Shown here: in pieces, positions 27,743-36,198 of the stretch | Layout: each line of letters begins with the position of its first letter | Numbering within the stretch: position 1 is the stretch's first letter | From: Roseospira navarrensis | Lineage (GTDB): Bacteria; Pseudomonadota; Alphaproteobacteria; Rhodospirillales; Rhodospirillaceae | NCBI RefSeq assembly: GCF_009601025.1 | Contig: NZ_WIVE01000026.1 | Span: forward strand, 1-54,974 | Length of the DNA stretch: 54,974 bases | Direction of reading: 5' to 3' | The notes under the pieces: generated by a model | The model's database searches: none | Told to the model about the DNA's origin: nothing | Seen by the model: only the letters and a program-made list of their open reading frames with translations | Position numbers and translations under genes: made by a program

Positions 27743-28331
27743 CGCCATGCCCGGCCTCACCCTGCGCAAGCAGCAGGTGAGCGTCGAGGAGATCTTTCAC
27801 GAGGGGGGACCGCGGGTCGCACCACCGCTGCGCCGCGCCGCCATGGTCAGCGTGATCGTCAATCCCTTCGCCGGGCGCTACGAACCCGACATCGCGCCCT
27901 TCATGGAGACCCTGAAGCCGCTCGGGCTGGCCATGGCCCGGCGGCTCGTGGAGGCTCTGGGCGGCGACCCGGCCGTGGTCGAGGGCTACGGCAAGGGCGC
28001 CATCGTGGGCGCGGGCGGCGAGATCGAGCACGGCGCGCTGTGGCATGTGCCGGGGGGTTACGCCATGCGCGAGATCCTGGGCGGGGCCAAGGCCATCGTG
28101 CCCTCGACCAAGAAGGTGGGCGGCCCGGGCGCCCGCCTGGATGTGCCGGTGACGCACGTCAATGCGTCCTACGTCCGCAGCCATTTCGACGCCATCGAGG
28201 TCGGCATTCCCGACGCGCCCCGCGCCGACGAGATGGCGCTTGTTCTGGTGATGACCACCGGGCCGCGCGTGCACGCCCGCGTGGGCGGGCTCGCCGCCGC
28301 CGACATCAAGGGGGAGGATGGACTGCGATGA
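27735..28331 (+). CDS. DUF1185 'amino acid synthesis' family protein, copy 1
   Basis: 198-residue protein of Pfam family AA_synth (DUF1185), whose biochemical role is unknown despite its name. Shared blocks: VSVIVNPFAGRYEPDIAPFMETL, AIVPSTKKVGGPGARLDVP, ASYVRSHFDAIEVGIPDAPRADEMALVLVMTTGPRVHARVGGL and the terminal IKGEDGLR. The start at 27735 is preceded by GGAGG (27721-27725) and overlaps the end of the UPF0280 gene by 8 bp; a closer ATG at 27726 would have no spacer. It overlaps the paralogue downstream by ATGA. No signal peptide. Two tandem copies suggest a heterodimer. Confidence 0.85.
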   Translation: MPDAMPGLTLRKQQVSVEEIFHEGGPRVAPPLRRAAMVSVIVNPFAGRYEPDIAPFMETLKPLGLAMARRLVEALGGDPAVVEGYGKGAIVGAGGEIEHGALWHVPGGYAMREILGGAKAIVPSTKKVGGPGARLDVPVTHVNASYVRSHFDAIEVGIPDAPRADEMALVLVMTTGPRVHARVGGLAAADIKGEDGLR

Positions 28332-28918
28332 GCACCACCGCCGAAATCCGCAAGCTGATGACCGTGGTGGACGAGATCCACCAGGAGATGGGCCGGCCCA
28401 TCGATCCACCCACCCGCCGCGCGGCGGCCGTGGCCGTGATCCGCAATCCGTTCGCCGGGCAGTATGTCGAGGACCTGACGCCGCTGATGGAGATCGGCGC
28501 CGAATTGGGCGGCCTGCTGGGCGAACGCGCGGTGGCTGCGCTCGGCATCCGCCCGGATCAGGCGGAAAGCTACGGCAAGGCCGCGCTGGTGGGCGAGAAC
28601 GGCGAACTGGAGCACGCCGCCGCCATCCTGCACCCCCGCATGGGCGCGCCGCTGCGCCAGGCGGTGCAGAAGGGGGCGGCGCTGGTGCCGTCCTCCAAGA
28701 AGCGCGGCGGCCCCGGCCAGGTGCTGGATGTGCCGCTCGGGCACAAGGACGCGGCGTATGTGCGCAGCCATTTCGACGGCATGGAGGTGCAGATCAACGA
28801 TGCGCCGCGCGCCGACGAAATCCTGGTGGCCATCGCCGTGACCGACAGCGGGCGTCCGCTGCCGCGCGTCGGCGGCCTTACGAAAGACGAAATCAAGGGA
28901 GAAGATGGCTTGCGTTGA
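28328..28918 (+). CDS. DUF1185 'amino acid synthesis' family protein, copy 2
   Basis: 196 residues, clearly a paralogue of the preceding gene: AVIRNPFAGQYVEDLTPLMEI, LVPSSKKRGGPGQVLDVPLGHKDAAYVRSHFDGMEVQINDAPRADEILVAIAV, and the same terminal IKGEDGLR. It starts inside the stop codon of copy 1 (ATGA). The N-terminus carries an extra helix (MSTTAEIRKLMTVVDEIHQEMG). Divergence between copies is substantial, so both are likely maintained for distinct jobs in one complex. Placement in the ring-degradation operon suggests a step at or after ring opening, but the sequence does not show which. Confidence 0.85.
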   Translation: MSTTAEIRKLMTVVDEIHQEMGRPIDPPTRRAAAVAVIRNPFAGQYVEDLTPLMEIGAELGGLLGERAVAALGIRPDQAESYGKAALVGENGELEHAAAILHPRMGAPLRQAVQKGAALVPSSKKRGGPGQVLDVPLGHKDAAYVRSHFDGMEVQINDAPRADEILVAIAVTDSGRPLPRVGGLTKDEIKGEDGLR

Positions 28919-29025
28919 TCGGCAGAAACCGATCAAAGAAGGGGCTCGGCTCGGCAAGAAGAAGCCGGTCGATAACATACAAACGACTTGTCGTTCGCCT
29001 GCAAAGGGAGCCGAGGAGACACGCC

Positions 29026-30279
29026 ATGCCCGATCAGATCAACCACACTGCCCATGACAACTGGTTCAGCCGTCGCGGGCTGCTCCGCACCGTCGCGGGG
29101 GCCACGCTGGCCGCCGTCGGCCTCGCCGCCGCCACCGGCGCGCCGGCGCTCGCCGCCGACCCCATCAAGGTGGGCGAGATCAACAGCTACACCCGCCTGC
29201 CGGCCTTCACCGAGCCCTATCGCCTGGGCTGGCAACTGGCGCTGGAAGAGATCAACGCCGCCGGCGGCATCGACGGCCGGCCCGTCGAGGTCATCTCCAA
29301 GGACGACGCCGGCAAGCCCGGCGACGCCGTGACCGCCGCCAACGAGCTGGTCTCGCTGGAGGGCGTGGACCTGCTCATGGGCACGTTCTTCTCGCACATC
29401 GGGCTGGCGGTCGCCGACTTCGCCAACCAGCGCGGCATCCTGTTCGTCGCGGCCGAGCCCCTGACCGACGCCATCGTCTGGTCCAAGGGCAACGACTACA
29501 CCTTCCGCCTGCGCCCGTCGGTGCACATGCAGGCGGGCATGCTGGCGGAAGAGGCCGCCAAGCTGGACGCCACCCGCTGGGCGACCGTGGCGCCCAACTA
29601 CGAGTACGGCACCTCGGCCGTGGAAGCGTTCAAGGCCGCGCTGTCCGAGCGCAAGCCGGACGTGGAGTGGGTGGACGAGCAGTGGCCGCCCCTGGGCAAG
29701 ATCGACGCCGGCGCCACCGTGCAGGCCATGGCCGCCACCGAGCCGGACGCCATCTTCAACGTCACCTTCGGTCCCGACCTCATCAAGTTCGTGCGCGAGG
29801 GCACCACGCGCGGTCTGTTCGAGGGCCGCGAGGTGGTCAGCCTGCTGACCGGCGAGCCGGAGTACATCGACCCGCTGGGCGAGGAGACCCCGGAAGGCTG
29901 GATCGTCACCGGCTATCCCTGGGACAAGATCGAGATTCCCGAACACGCGGCCTTCCTGGAGGCCTATCAGGCCAAGTACGACGACTATCCGCGCCTGGGC
30001 TCGGTGGTCGGCTACGCCACCATGATGTCGGTCGCCGAAATCCTGAAGAAGGCCGGCTCCACGGAGACGGACGCCATGATCGAGGCCGCCAAGGGCATCG
30101 AGGTGCCGACTCCCTTCGGGACCGTGACCTACCGGGCCGCCGATCACCAGTCCACCATGGGCGCCTTCGTCGGCCGCACTGCGGTGGAGGACGGCCGGGG
30201 TGTCATGGTGGACTTCGGCTATCGGGATGGCGCCGACTACCTGCCGCCGGAGGAAGAAGCCGCCGCCATGCGGCCGTAG
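29026..30279 (+). CDS. ABC transporter substrate-binding protein (Leu/amide type), Tat-exported
   Basis: 417-residue periplasmic binding protein of the branched-chain amino acid/amide group. The N-terminus SRRGLLRTVAGATLAAVGLAAATGAPALAA (14-43) has the twin-arginine motif, a hydrophobic stretch and an A-L-A-A cleavage region. The mature part begins DPIKVGEINSYTRLPAFTEPYRLGWQLALEEINAAGGIDGRPVEV and contains LGSVVGYATMMSVAEILKKAGS, as in this family. The start is preceded by GAGGAG. It follows the DUF1185 pair after 107 bp. No permease or ATPase gene follows; after it come repeats and an opposite-strand gene, so its transporter partner lies elsewhere. Ligand presumably the ring compound degraded by the operon (inference). 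Confidence 0.88.
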   Translation: MPDQINHTAHDNWFSRRGLLRTVAGATLAAVGLAAATGAPALAADPIKVGEINSYTRLPAFTEPYRLGWQLALEEINAAGGIDGRPVEVISKDDAGKPGDAVTAANELVSLEGVDLLMGTFFSHIGLAVADFANQRGILFVAAEPLTDAIVWSKGNDYTFRLRPSVHMQAGMLAEEAAKLDATRWATVAPNYEYGTSAVEAFKAALSERKPDVEWVDEQWPPLGKIDAGATVQAMAATEPDAIFNVTFGPDLIKFVREGTTRGLFEGREVVSLLTGEPEYIDPLGEETPEGWIVTGYPWDKIEIPEHAAFLEAYQAKYDDYPRLGSVVGYATMMSVAEILKKAGSTETDAMIEAAKGIEVPTPFGTVTYRAADHQSTMGAFVGRTAVEDGRGVMVDFGYRDGADYLPPEEEAAAMRP

Positions 30280-30306
30280 CCGGGGGCCGATCCGTAGGGC
30301 GGCTTC

Positions 30307-30463
30307 GGACCGCGCGAGCGGTCCAAGCCGCCGACGGCGGTGCGCAAAAGGCTGGACGCCCCGCCCATGGCGGGTTGCGCCGTTGGCGCGAACCCGCCCT
30401 ACGGGACCGCGCGAGCGGTCCAAGCCGCCGACGGCGGTGCGCAAAAGGCTGGACGCCCCGCCC
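30307..30463. repeat. Pair of 60-bp direct repeats with internal hairpins
   Basis: Identical 60-bp units at 30307-30366 and 30404-30463, 97 bp apart start to start. Each begins with the hairpin GACCGC-GCGA-GCGGTC, then a second small GC palindrome (CCGCCGACGGCGG), and ends GGACGCCCCGCCC. Copies of CCGTAGGGCGG or its reverse CCCTACGG border the units at 30292, 30398, 30461 and 30479. They fill the gap between the binding protein and the convergent DUF484 gene. Confidence 0.8.
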
Positions 30464-30494
30464 TACGGGACCGGCCCGCCCTACGGAACCGGCC

Positions 30495-31208
30495 TCACTC
30501 CGGCGCGTTCGGGCGGTCGCCGAAGGTCCACTGCCGCACGCAGTGTTCCACCACGCGGGCGACGAACGAGAGCAGGTCGCTCGCCTGATCCTCGTCGAAC
30601 GACCCCCTGCGGCGCGAGCCCAGGGCGAGCAGCCCCGGCGGGTGGCCGTTGCCGGGCTCCAGGCGGGCGAGGGCATCGCTCGCCACCAGCCCGGCGCCGC
30701 CGCCGAACAGCCGCTCGTCCCCGGTCGCCTGGGGCCGCAGGGCAATGGGCCGCGAGCGGGGGGCGACCTTGTCCACGGCGCCCGCCGGCAGGGTCGCCAG
30801 CGGGGCGGAGCGGGCCGGCAGGCTGCCCGCGTTCTCGAACCGGACGGCCGCCACGTCCACATCCAGCAGCAACGGCAGATCATCGGCCACGGTCTCGCCC
30901 AGGCAGCCGCGTTCGTCGCCCATCAGCACGCTCAGCACCGCCTGATGGGTGCGTTTCAGAAGGGACAGGTTGATCCGCGTGGTCTGGATCAGGCTGTCGG
31001 TGCCGTCGCGCAGGTCGCGCAGCTCGTCCTGCAGGCGGCGGATGGCGAAGTCGCGGATGTCCACCACGCCCTCGCCGTGCGGCGAGGCCGGCATGCCCAG
31101 GGTCAGGATGGCCTCGGGGCAGCGATCCAGGAACCCCGGATGGGCGGTCAGATACGCCAGCACGGCGTCGTCGGTCAGGGCGGGGGCTGGATCGGGATCG
31201 GTCACCAT
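30495..31208 (-). CDS. DUF484 family protein
   Basis: 237 residues. The N-terminal part (LTDDAVLAYLTAHPGFLDRCPEAILTL, about 11-37) and the following coiled region (VVDIRDFAIRRLQDELRDLRDGTDSLIQTTRINLSLLKRTHQAVLSVL) are the DUF484 signature. The C-terminal half looks GAF-like (LLALGSRRRGSFDEDQASDLLSFVARVVEHCVRQW). Function unknown; in gammaproteobacteria it sits near xerC. Here it lies 66 bp after a diguanylate cyclase on the same strand. The start at 31208 has GGAGAG 1-2 nt closer than ideal; GTG at 31205 is an alternative. Confidence 0.82.
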   Translation of the reverse strand: MVTDPDPAPALTDDAVLAYLTAHPGFLDRCPEAILTLGMPASPHGEGVVDIRDFAIRRLQDELRDLRDGTDSLIQTTRINLSLLKRTHQAVLSVLMGDERGCLGETVADDLPLLLDVDVAAVRFENAGSLPARSAPLATLPAGAVDKVAPRSRPIALRPQATGDERLFGGGAGLVASDALARLEPGNGHPPGLLALGSRRRGSFDEDQASDLLSFVARVVEHCVRQWTFGDRPNAPE

Positions 31209-31274
31209 ACTCTCCGGACAGCGAAAAAAAGGGGGCGCGGACCCGGTCCACTTTCAGGGGGCCGGGACGGTGCG

Positions 31275-32273
31275 TCAAGCGGCGGGGAGTTCGCTTTCGG
31301 CGGATTCGGCCGGCGGCCAGACCGTGTTGCGGCCGGTCTGCTTGGCGGCGTACAGGTTCTGGTCCACGCGGCGCAGCCCCTCGGCCCGGCCCAGGCGGTC
31401 GTCGTACTGGACCACGCCCAGGCTGATGGTGACGGGGAGGTCGGGGCGCGGCCGGCATTCCATCACCTCGCGGCGCAGGGCCTCGGCGAGGTGCTGGGCC
31501 TGCTGCGGCGTCGTGCCCCGGCAGAGCACCATGAATTCCTCGCCGCCCATGCGGAACAGGGCGTCCACCTTGCGCAGCCGGGCGCGCACGGTCCGGACCA
31601 GATGCACCAGCACGTCGTCGCCCGCGTCGTGGCCGAACTGGTCGTTGATGGCCTTGAAATGGTCGATGTCGAACGAAATCAGGCTGACGGCGCCCAGATC
31701 GCGCCGCGACTGCTCGATGGCCTCGTCCAGGCGGAAGTCGAAGCAGCGGCGGTTGTAGGCCCCGGTCAGGGGGTCTCGGATGGCGAACTCGTTCAACTGG
31801 TGCTGCAGTTTCTCCAGGATGCTGACGGCCAGATCGGAGAACCAGCAGGTCAGGGGATAGGTCAGCGCGAAGCGGACCCCGTGGTCCATCGGCGCTTCCA
31901 GCAGCACCAGCGGGATCAGCAGCAGCATGCCCGCGGCCATCATGATGCGCGCCCGGCGGCGCTCGGACACGAAGCAGTTCACGATGGCGAGGGGATAGGC
32001 CCACAGGGCGGCGGCATGGCCCACGAACTGGATGCCCCAGGCCAGGGTGAGCAGTCCGACCACGTTCATGACGGCGAAGGGGATCTTTACCCGGCCGGTT
32101 CGGTGGATGTAGGCCGTATTCGCCGCGATCGCGAGGGCGAACGCCGCGATGATCCCGCCGAACAGGTATTGACCCCGGATCACGTCATAGATCGAAAAGG
32201 CCAACAGTACCGGCGCGGACGACACACCCAACAGCATATAGGTGCGGATCCTGAAATCCCTGGCGGCGTGCAT
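31275..32273 (-). CDS. Membrane-bound GGDEF diguanylate cyclase
   Basis: 332 residues. About five to six hydrophobic segments (11-155) anchor an unassigned membrane sensor, followed by a GGDEF domain (about 160-320) making cyclic di-GMP. Active site GGEEF at 243-247 (an active variant) with FDIDHFKAIND metal and nucleotide motif at 201-211. The inhibitory site RxxD is present at the exact position, RKVD (234-237), five residues before GGEEF, so product inhibition is expected. Start at 32273 with a weak AAAGAG site. A separate HD-GYP protein at 46439 could degrade its product. Confidence 0.9.
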   Translation of the reverse strand: MHAARDFRIRTYMLLGVSSAPVLLAFSIYDVIRGQYLFGGIIAAFALAIAANTAYIHRTGRVKIPFAVMNVVGLLTLAWGIQFVGHAAALWAYPLAIVNCFVSERRRARIMMAAGMLLLIPLVLLEAPMDHGVRFALTYPLTCWFSDLAVSILEKLQHQLNEFAIRDPLTGAYNRRCFDFRLDEAIEQSRRDLGAVSLISFDIDHFKAINDQFGHDAGDDVLVHLVRTVRARLRKVDALFRMGGEEFMVLCRGTTPQQAQHLAEALRREVMECRPRPDLPVTISLGVVQYDDRLGRAEGLRRVDQNLYAAKQTGRNTVWPPAESAESELPAA

Positions 32274-32504
32274 CGAATCGTTTCGGCTCTTTCTCTGGCC
32301 TCTGGTGCTGGGTGGGTCGATGGGGGGCGGGGTGCATGGCGCCGCCCGGTCACGCGCACAAGAGAGACCGTGACAGTTTCATGATACGACACACGACCGC
32401 TGTGTGTTAGATGACCGGAGGTCTGGGGCGAACACTGGCGAATCGTCGAGGGGCGCGCGGTGCCGCGCCCCAAGGCCGCGCCGCCGGACCGGAAAGGATG
32501 GCGA

Positions 32505-33953
32505 TCAATAGGCGTTGCGGTGATAAAGCACACGCGCCGTCATGATGAGGATCTTGAGGTCGAAATACAGCGACCAGCCATCCACGTAGTACAGATCGTG
32601 TTCGATTCGCTTCAGCATCTTGTCCAGGGTATCGGTCTCGCCACGCCATCCGTTGACCTGCGCCCAGCCGGTCAGGCCCGGCTTCATGCGGTGGCGGCCG
32701 ATGTAGGTGTCGATCAGCGCGCCGTATTCCTGGTCGTGGGCCAGGGCATGGGGACGGGGACCCACCAGTGACATGCTGCCCAGCACCACGTTGAACAACT
32801 GCGGCAGCTCGTCCAGGCTGGTCCGGCGCAGGATGCGCCCGACGCGCGTGATGCGGTTGTCATCCCGGGTGGCCTGTTTGACCTTGGCGTCGTCATGCAC
32901 GACCATGGACCGGAACTTGTAGATCTTGAACGGCACGTTGTTGAAGCCTGCGCGCGACTGGGCGAACAGCACCGGCCCCGGGCTGTCGAGCTTGACCAGC
33001 ACGGCGATCAGGGCCATCAGCGGCGCGGCCGCGATCAACAGGCCCGTGCCCAGCACCAGATCCTCAAGCCGCTTGATGAGCACCTGGGAATCGGACAGCG
33101 GCCGGGTCATCAGGGTGACCACGGGAATGCCGCCGGCCAGACGCGGCATGCGCCCGTTCAGGGCGCTGTCGTAGCCGCTGGGGATGACGTCCACGTCCAG
33201 CGGGATCATGCGCAACGGGGCGGCGACCTGGCGCAGCGGGCGCTCGTCGGCGGGGTCGGGGATCAGGATGGCGCGATCGACCACCTCGGTGCCGAACCTG
33301 TGCACGAAATCGTCGAGCGAGGCATAGCGCCGCCCCGGCGTCTGGGGCACCGGCCGGCGTTCCGGTACGCCCGGCGGCGGCGTGTGCAGCGGCACCACGG
33401 TTTCGATGTCATAGCCCTTCTCGCGCAGGTGAAGCGCGATCTCTTCCACGTGGCGCGTGCCCCGCCCGTGGATCAGGGCCAGCCGCTCGCGCAGGAAGCC
33501 GACGGCGATGCCGTGCTTGAGGAAGCCGGACCACCAGATTCGCGTGCAGACAAGGCTGAAGTACGCCGACAGGATCCACACCGTCACCCAGATGCGCGAG
33601 AACTCGCCGGTCACTTGCAGGCCGAAGGCGAGCAGGGCCAGGATCGCGAACACGGCGACGAACGCCCGGGTGGCCCGCTTCAGGCCGTGCCACGGGTTCT
33701 GCAGCGCCAGATAGCTGGCCGCCTGCATGGCCGGAAACGCCAGGATGGCGATCACCACGGACAGGCTGATCGCGGTCAGCTCGACCCGGTCCGGGGCGGC
33801 CGTGTTGAACCGCACCACATGGGCCAGATAGGCGCCGAAGATGAACGACAGGATGTCGCTCACCTGCATGCCCAGAACGAGGAACCGACGCGTGATTCCG
33901 AGCGAGAACCAGCGTTTTCGGGTCGAGGAGCGGTTGGGGGCTTTCGCGGCCAT
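32505..33953 (-). CDS. Undecaprenyl-phosphate sugar phosphotransferase
   Basis: 482-residue initiating glycosyltransferase for exopolysaccharide. It attaches the first sugar phosphate to the lipid carrier. N-terminal part has four or more membrane helices (FLVLGMQVSDILSFIFGAYLAHVV onwards) and a CoA-binding-like middle domain. The C-terminal bacterial sugar transferase domain (about 300-482) has PFKIYKFRSMV, RRTSLDELPQLFNVVLGSMSLVGPRP and KPGLTGWAQVNGWRGET. The start at 33953 (MAAKAPNRSS) is chosen as the last Met before the first helix; longer frames upstream are arginine/alanine-rich and unlike the family. It stands alone; no other polysaccharide genes adjoin. Confidence 0.87.
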   Translation of the reverse strand: MAAKAPNRSSTRKRWFSLGITRRFLVLGMQVSDILSFIFGAYLAHVVRFNTAAPDRVELTAISLSVVIAILAFPAMQAASYLALQNPWHGLKRATRAFVAVFAILALLAFGLQVTGEFSRIWVTVWILSAYFSLVCTRIWWSGFLKHGIAVGFLRERLALIHGRGTRHVEEIALHLREKGYDIETVVPLHTPPPGVPERRPVPQTPGRRYASLDDFVHRFGTEVVDRAILIPDPADERPLRQVAAPLRMIPLDVDVIPSGYDSALNGRMPRLAGGIPVVTLMTRPLSDSQVLIKRLEDLVLGTGLLIAAAPLMALIAVLVKLDSPGPVLFAQSRAGFNNVPFKIYKFRSMVVHDDAKVKQATRDDNRITRVGRILRRTSLDELPQLFNVVLGSMSLVGPRPHALAHDQEYGALIDTYIGRHRMKPGLTGWAQVNGWRGETDTLDKMLKRIEHDLYYVDGWSLYFDLKILIMTARVLYHRNAY

Positions 33954-34345
33954 GGCGTGCTTCTGGCAACGGGAGGCGGGGGCGGCCAGGCCGGCGGATG
34001 AGGCATGCGCTCGGGCGGCGCGGGCCCCCTCACGACCAGGGCCGGGGGCGACGATTGCACAGGGGGGACCCCTCTTCAAGGTGGATGTCCGTCGCCGCCG
34101 CAGTCTCCAGCCGCCAGGAACACCCGTCGCCAAACCAAACCGTGCCTGGTGGAAATGCCCGGCCGCGGACGTTGTGCGTTCGGTCCTGGTCCGGCCGGTG
34201 GCGCCGAAAAAAAAAGCGGACCGTGTGACCGGAACGGCCCTTTCGTCGGGGAGTCCCGGGGCCTATAGTCCGCGCCGTTTCCTCAGCGCCCCCCGGAGGC
34301 ATGGACCAGGCGGGCCCACCGCTCGAAGGCAAGGACCAGGCGACC
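33954..34345. other. Divergent intergenic region between the sugar transferase and cbiX
   Basis: About 390 bp with no gene that can be supported. It holds an A-run (34206-34214) and, near the cbiX end, a TATAGT box (34264-34269) preceded at 17 bp by a weak TTTCGT, a possible cbiX promoter. I looked for the conserved B12-box of a cobalamin riboswitch ahead of cbiX and did not find one. GGAGG occurs one base before an ATG at 34301, too close to serve it well. Confidence 0.4.
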
Positions 34346-35434
34346 ATGACCCACGACTCCCCCGCGACCACACCCGCCGCCCGCCCCTCCGTCTCCACCG
34401 ACGACCGGGTCGGCGTGATGATCTGCGGCCACGGCAGCCGCGACGTGGGGGCCGTCGAGGAGTTCAACCGCCTCGCCGTGCACCTGCGGGCGCGCCTGCC
34501 GCAGTACGCCGTGGAAAGCGGCTTCCTGGAATTCGCCCGCCCGATCATCCGCGAGGGGCTGGATGCTCTGAAGGCCGCCGGGGTGAACCGGGTCTTCGCC
34601 GTGCCGGGCATGCTGTTCGCGGCCGGCCACGTGAAGAACGACCTGCCGTGGGAGGTCAACAGCTTCGCGGCCGAGCACCCGGACATCACCGTGCAATTCG
34701 GTCGGGAACTGGGCATCGACCCCAAGCTTCTGAAGGCCGCCCAGGCTCGCATCGAGGAAGCGGAGGCCGCCGCCCCCACCCCCGTGGACCGCAAGGACAC
34801 CCTGCTGATGGTGGTCGGGCGCGGCACCAATGACTCCGACGCCAACTCGAACATCAGCAAGGTCGCCCGCATGCTGTGGGAGGGCATGGGCTTCGGCTGG
34901 GCCGAGGTGTGCTATTCCGGCGTGACGTCGCCGCTGGTCGGGCCGGGGCTGGCGCACGCGGCGCGGCTGGGCTATCGGCGCATCATCGTGTTCCCGTACT
35001 TCCTGTTCACCGGCATCCTGGTCCGCCGCATCTATGACGGCGTGGACGAGGCCGCCGCCGCCCATCCGGAGATCGAGTTCCTCAAGGCGCCCTATCTGAA
35101 CGACCACCCGATGGTCATCGAAAGCTTCGTGGAGCGCGTGAGCGATATTCTGGCCGGCGAAACCGCCATGAACTGCCAGCTCTGCAAGTACCGGGAGCAG
35201 GTGATCGGCTTCGAGGACTCCGTGGGCGCGGTTCAGGCCGGGCACCACCACCATGTGCGCGGGGCGGGCACGGACGGCGATCACGGCCACCACCACCACC
35301 ATCATCACCACGATCATGGGCACGACCATGGGCACGGCCATGGGCACGGCCACGGCCATGACCACGGGCACCACCACGGCGGAGAGCCCGCCGGGAGCCG
35401 TCCGGGCCGCACAGAAAACGACTCCGGTCGCTGA
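34346..35434 (+). CDS. cbiX: Sirohydrochlorin cobaltochelatase CbiX, long form with His-rich tail
   Basis: About 362 residues. Inserts cobalt into sirohydrochlorin, the entry to the early-cobalt route to cobalamin. Two chelatase repeats: GVMICGHGSRDVGAVEEF (catalytic His29) and TLLMVVGRGTNDSDANSNISKVARML. Residues 275-280 carry M-N-C-x-x-C (C277, C280), the MxCxxC Fe-S motif known from long CbiX proteins such as that of Bacillus megaterium. A His-rich tail follows (about 297-352, mostly H, G and D), a probable cobalt or nickel store. ATG 34346 has AAGGA upstream; an in-frame ATG at 34301 is possible. First gene of a cobalamin block. Confidence 0.88.
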   Translation: MTHDSPATTPAARPSVSTDDRVGVMICGHGSRDVGAVEEFNRLAVHLRARLPQYAVESGFLEFARPIIREGLDALKAAGVNRVFAVPGMLFAAGHVKNDLPWEVNSFAAEHPDITVQFGRELGIDPKLLKAAQARIEEAEAAAPTPVDRKDTLLMVVGRGTNDSDANSNISKVARMLWEGMGFGWAEVCYSGVTSPLVGPGLAHAARLGYRRIIVFPYFLFTGILVRRIYDGVDEAAAAHPEIEFLKAPYLNDHPMVIESFVERVSDILAGETAMNCQLCKYREQVIGFEDSVGAVQAGHHHHVRGAGTDGDHGHHHHHHHHDHGHDHGHGHGHGHGHDHGHHHGGEPAGSRPGRTENDSGR

Positions 35435-35526
35435 CCGGCAGGCCATCCACCTGCGAACTGGAGAGCTGGGGGGCATCCATGTCGAAACCACCGCTCGGCC
35501 GATCGGGCCGGGACGAGAGGACAGCC

Positions 35527-36198
35527 ATGACCCCACCGGGTGCCATCCCGCCCTATGAACGCGACCCCGAGGCGATCTATCGCCAGTCCTTCGACACCAT
35601 CGCCGCCGAGGCCGATCTGTCCCGCCTGCCCGCCGATGTGCGGCCGCTGGCCACGCGGGTGATCCACGCTTGCGGCATGGTGGACGTGATCGACGACCTG
35701 GAGGCGTCGCCGCTCGCCGCCGCATCGGGCCGGGCGGCGCTGGAGGCGGGGGCGCCCATCCTGGTGGACACCCAGATGGTGGCGCGCGGCATCATGGCCC
35801 ACCGGGTGCGTCGGGCGCCGGTCATCTGCCGCCTGGACGACAACCGGGTCCCGGATCTGGCCGAGGCCCTGCAGACCACCCGCTCGGCGGCGGCCGTCGA
35901 CCTGTGGGTCCCGATCCTGGACGACGCGGTGGTGGCCATCGGCAACGCGCCCACCGCGCTGTTCCGGCTGCTGGAACTGATCGCCGACGGGGCGCCGCGC
36001 CCGGCCCTCATCATCGGCATTCCCGTGGGGTTCGTGGGCGCGGTCGAGAGCAAGCGCGCGCTGGCCACCCTGGCCCCCACGTTCGACATTCCCTTCGTGA
36101 CGGTGCACGGCCGGCGCGGCGGATCGGCCATGGCGGCGGCGGCGGTGAACGCGCTCGCCCCGGCCAAGACAGGGAGCCACGAACCAACATGGCCGTGA
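35527..36198 (+). CDS. cobH: Precorrin-8X methylmutase
   Basis: 223-residue CobH/CbiC, moving the methyl group from C11 to C12 to form hydrogenobyrinate or its cobalt form. The active-site region TRVIHACGMVD (43-53) has the catalytic His47, and GIPVGFVGAVESK and the C-terminal HGRRGGSAMAAAAVNAL are conserved. An upstream ATG at 35479, also with a purine-rich site, would add 16 residues; I chose 35527 because it follows GAGAGGACAGCC and the family starts about 10-12 residues before YERDPEAIYRQSF. It overlaps cobI by 10 bp. Confidence 0.93.
   Translation: MTPPGAIPPYERDPEAIYRQSFDTIAAEADLSRLPADVRPLATRVIHACGMVDVIDDLEASPLAAASGRAALEAGAPILVDTQMVARGIMAHRVRRAPVICRLDDNRVPDLAEALQTTRSAAAVDLWVPILDDAVVAIGNAPTALFRLLELIADGAPRPALIIGIPVGFVGAVESKRALATLAPTFDIPFVTVHGRRGGSAMAAAAVNALAPAKTGSHEPTWP

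Noticed and set aside
30307-30463. CRISPR-like direct repeats
   Set aside because: Only two units of 60 bp with one 37-bp gap, no further repeats and no cas genes.
31215-31245. T-run after the diguanylate cyclase gene (minus strand) as an intrinsic terminator
   Set aside because: The T-run is clear but the preceding sequence gives no stem longer than 5 bp with a usable loop.
34200-34220. A-run as terminator of the minus-strand sugar transferase
   Set aside because: It lies upstream of that gene, not downstream, and no stem precedes the run on either strand.
34120-34300. Possible cobalamin riboswitch upstream of cbiX
   Set aside because: No B12-box or the associated conserved stems could be found; only weak promoter-like boxes.
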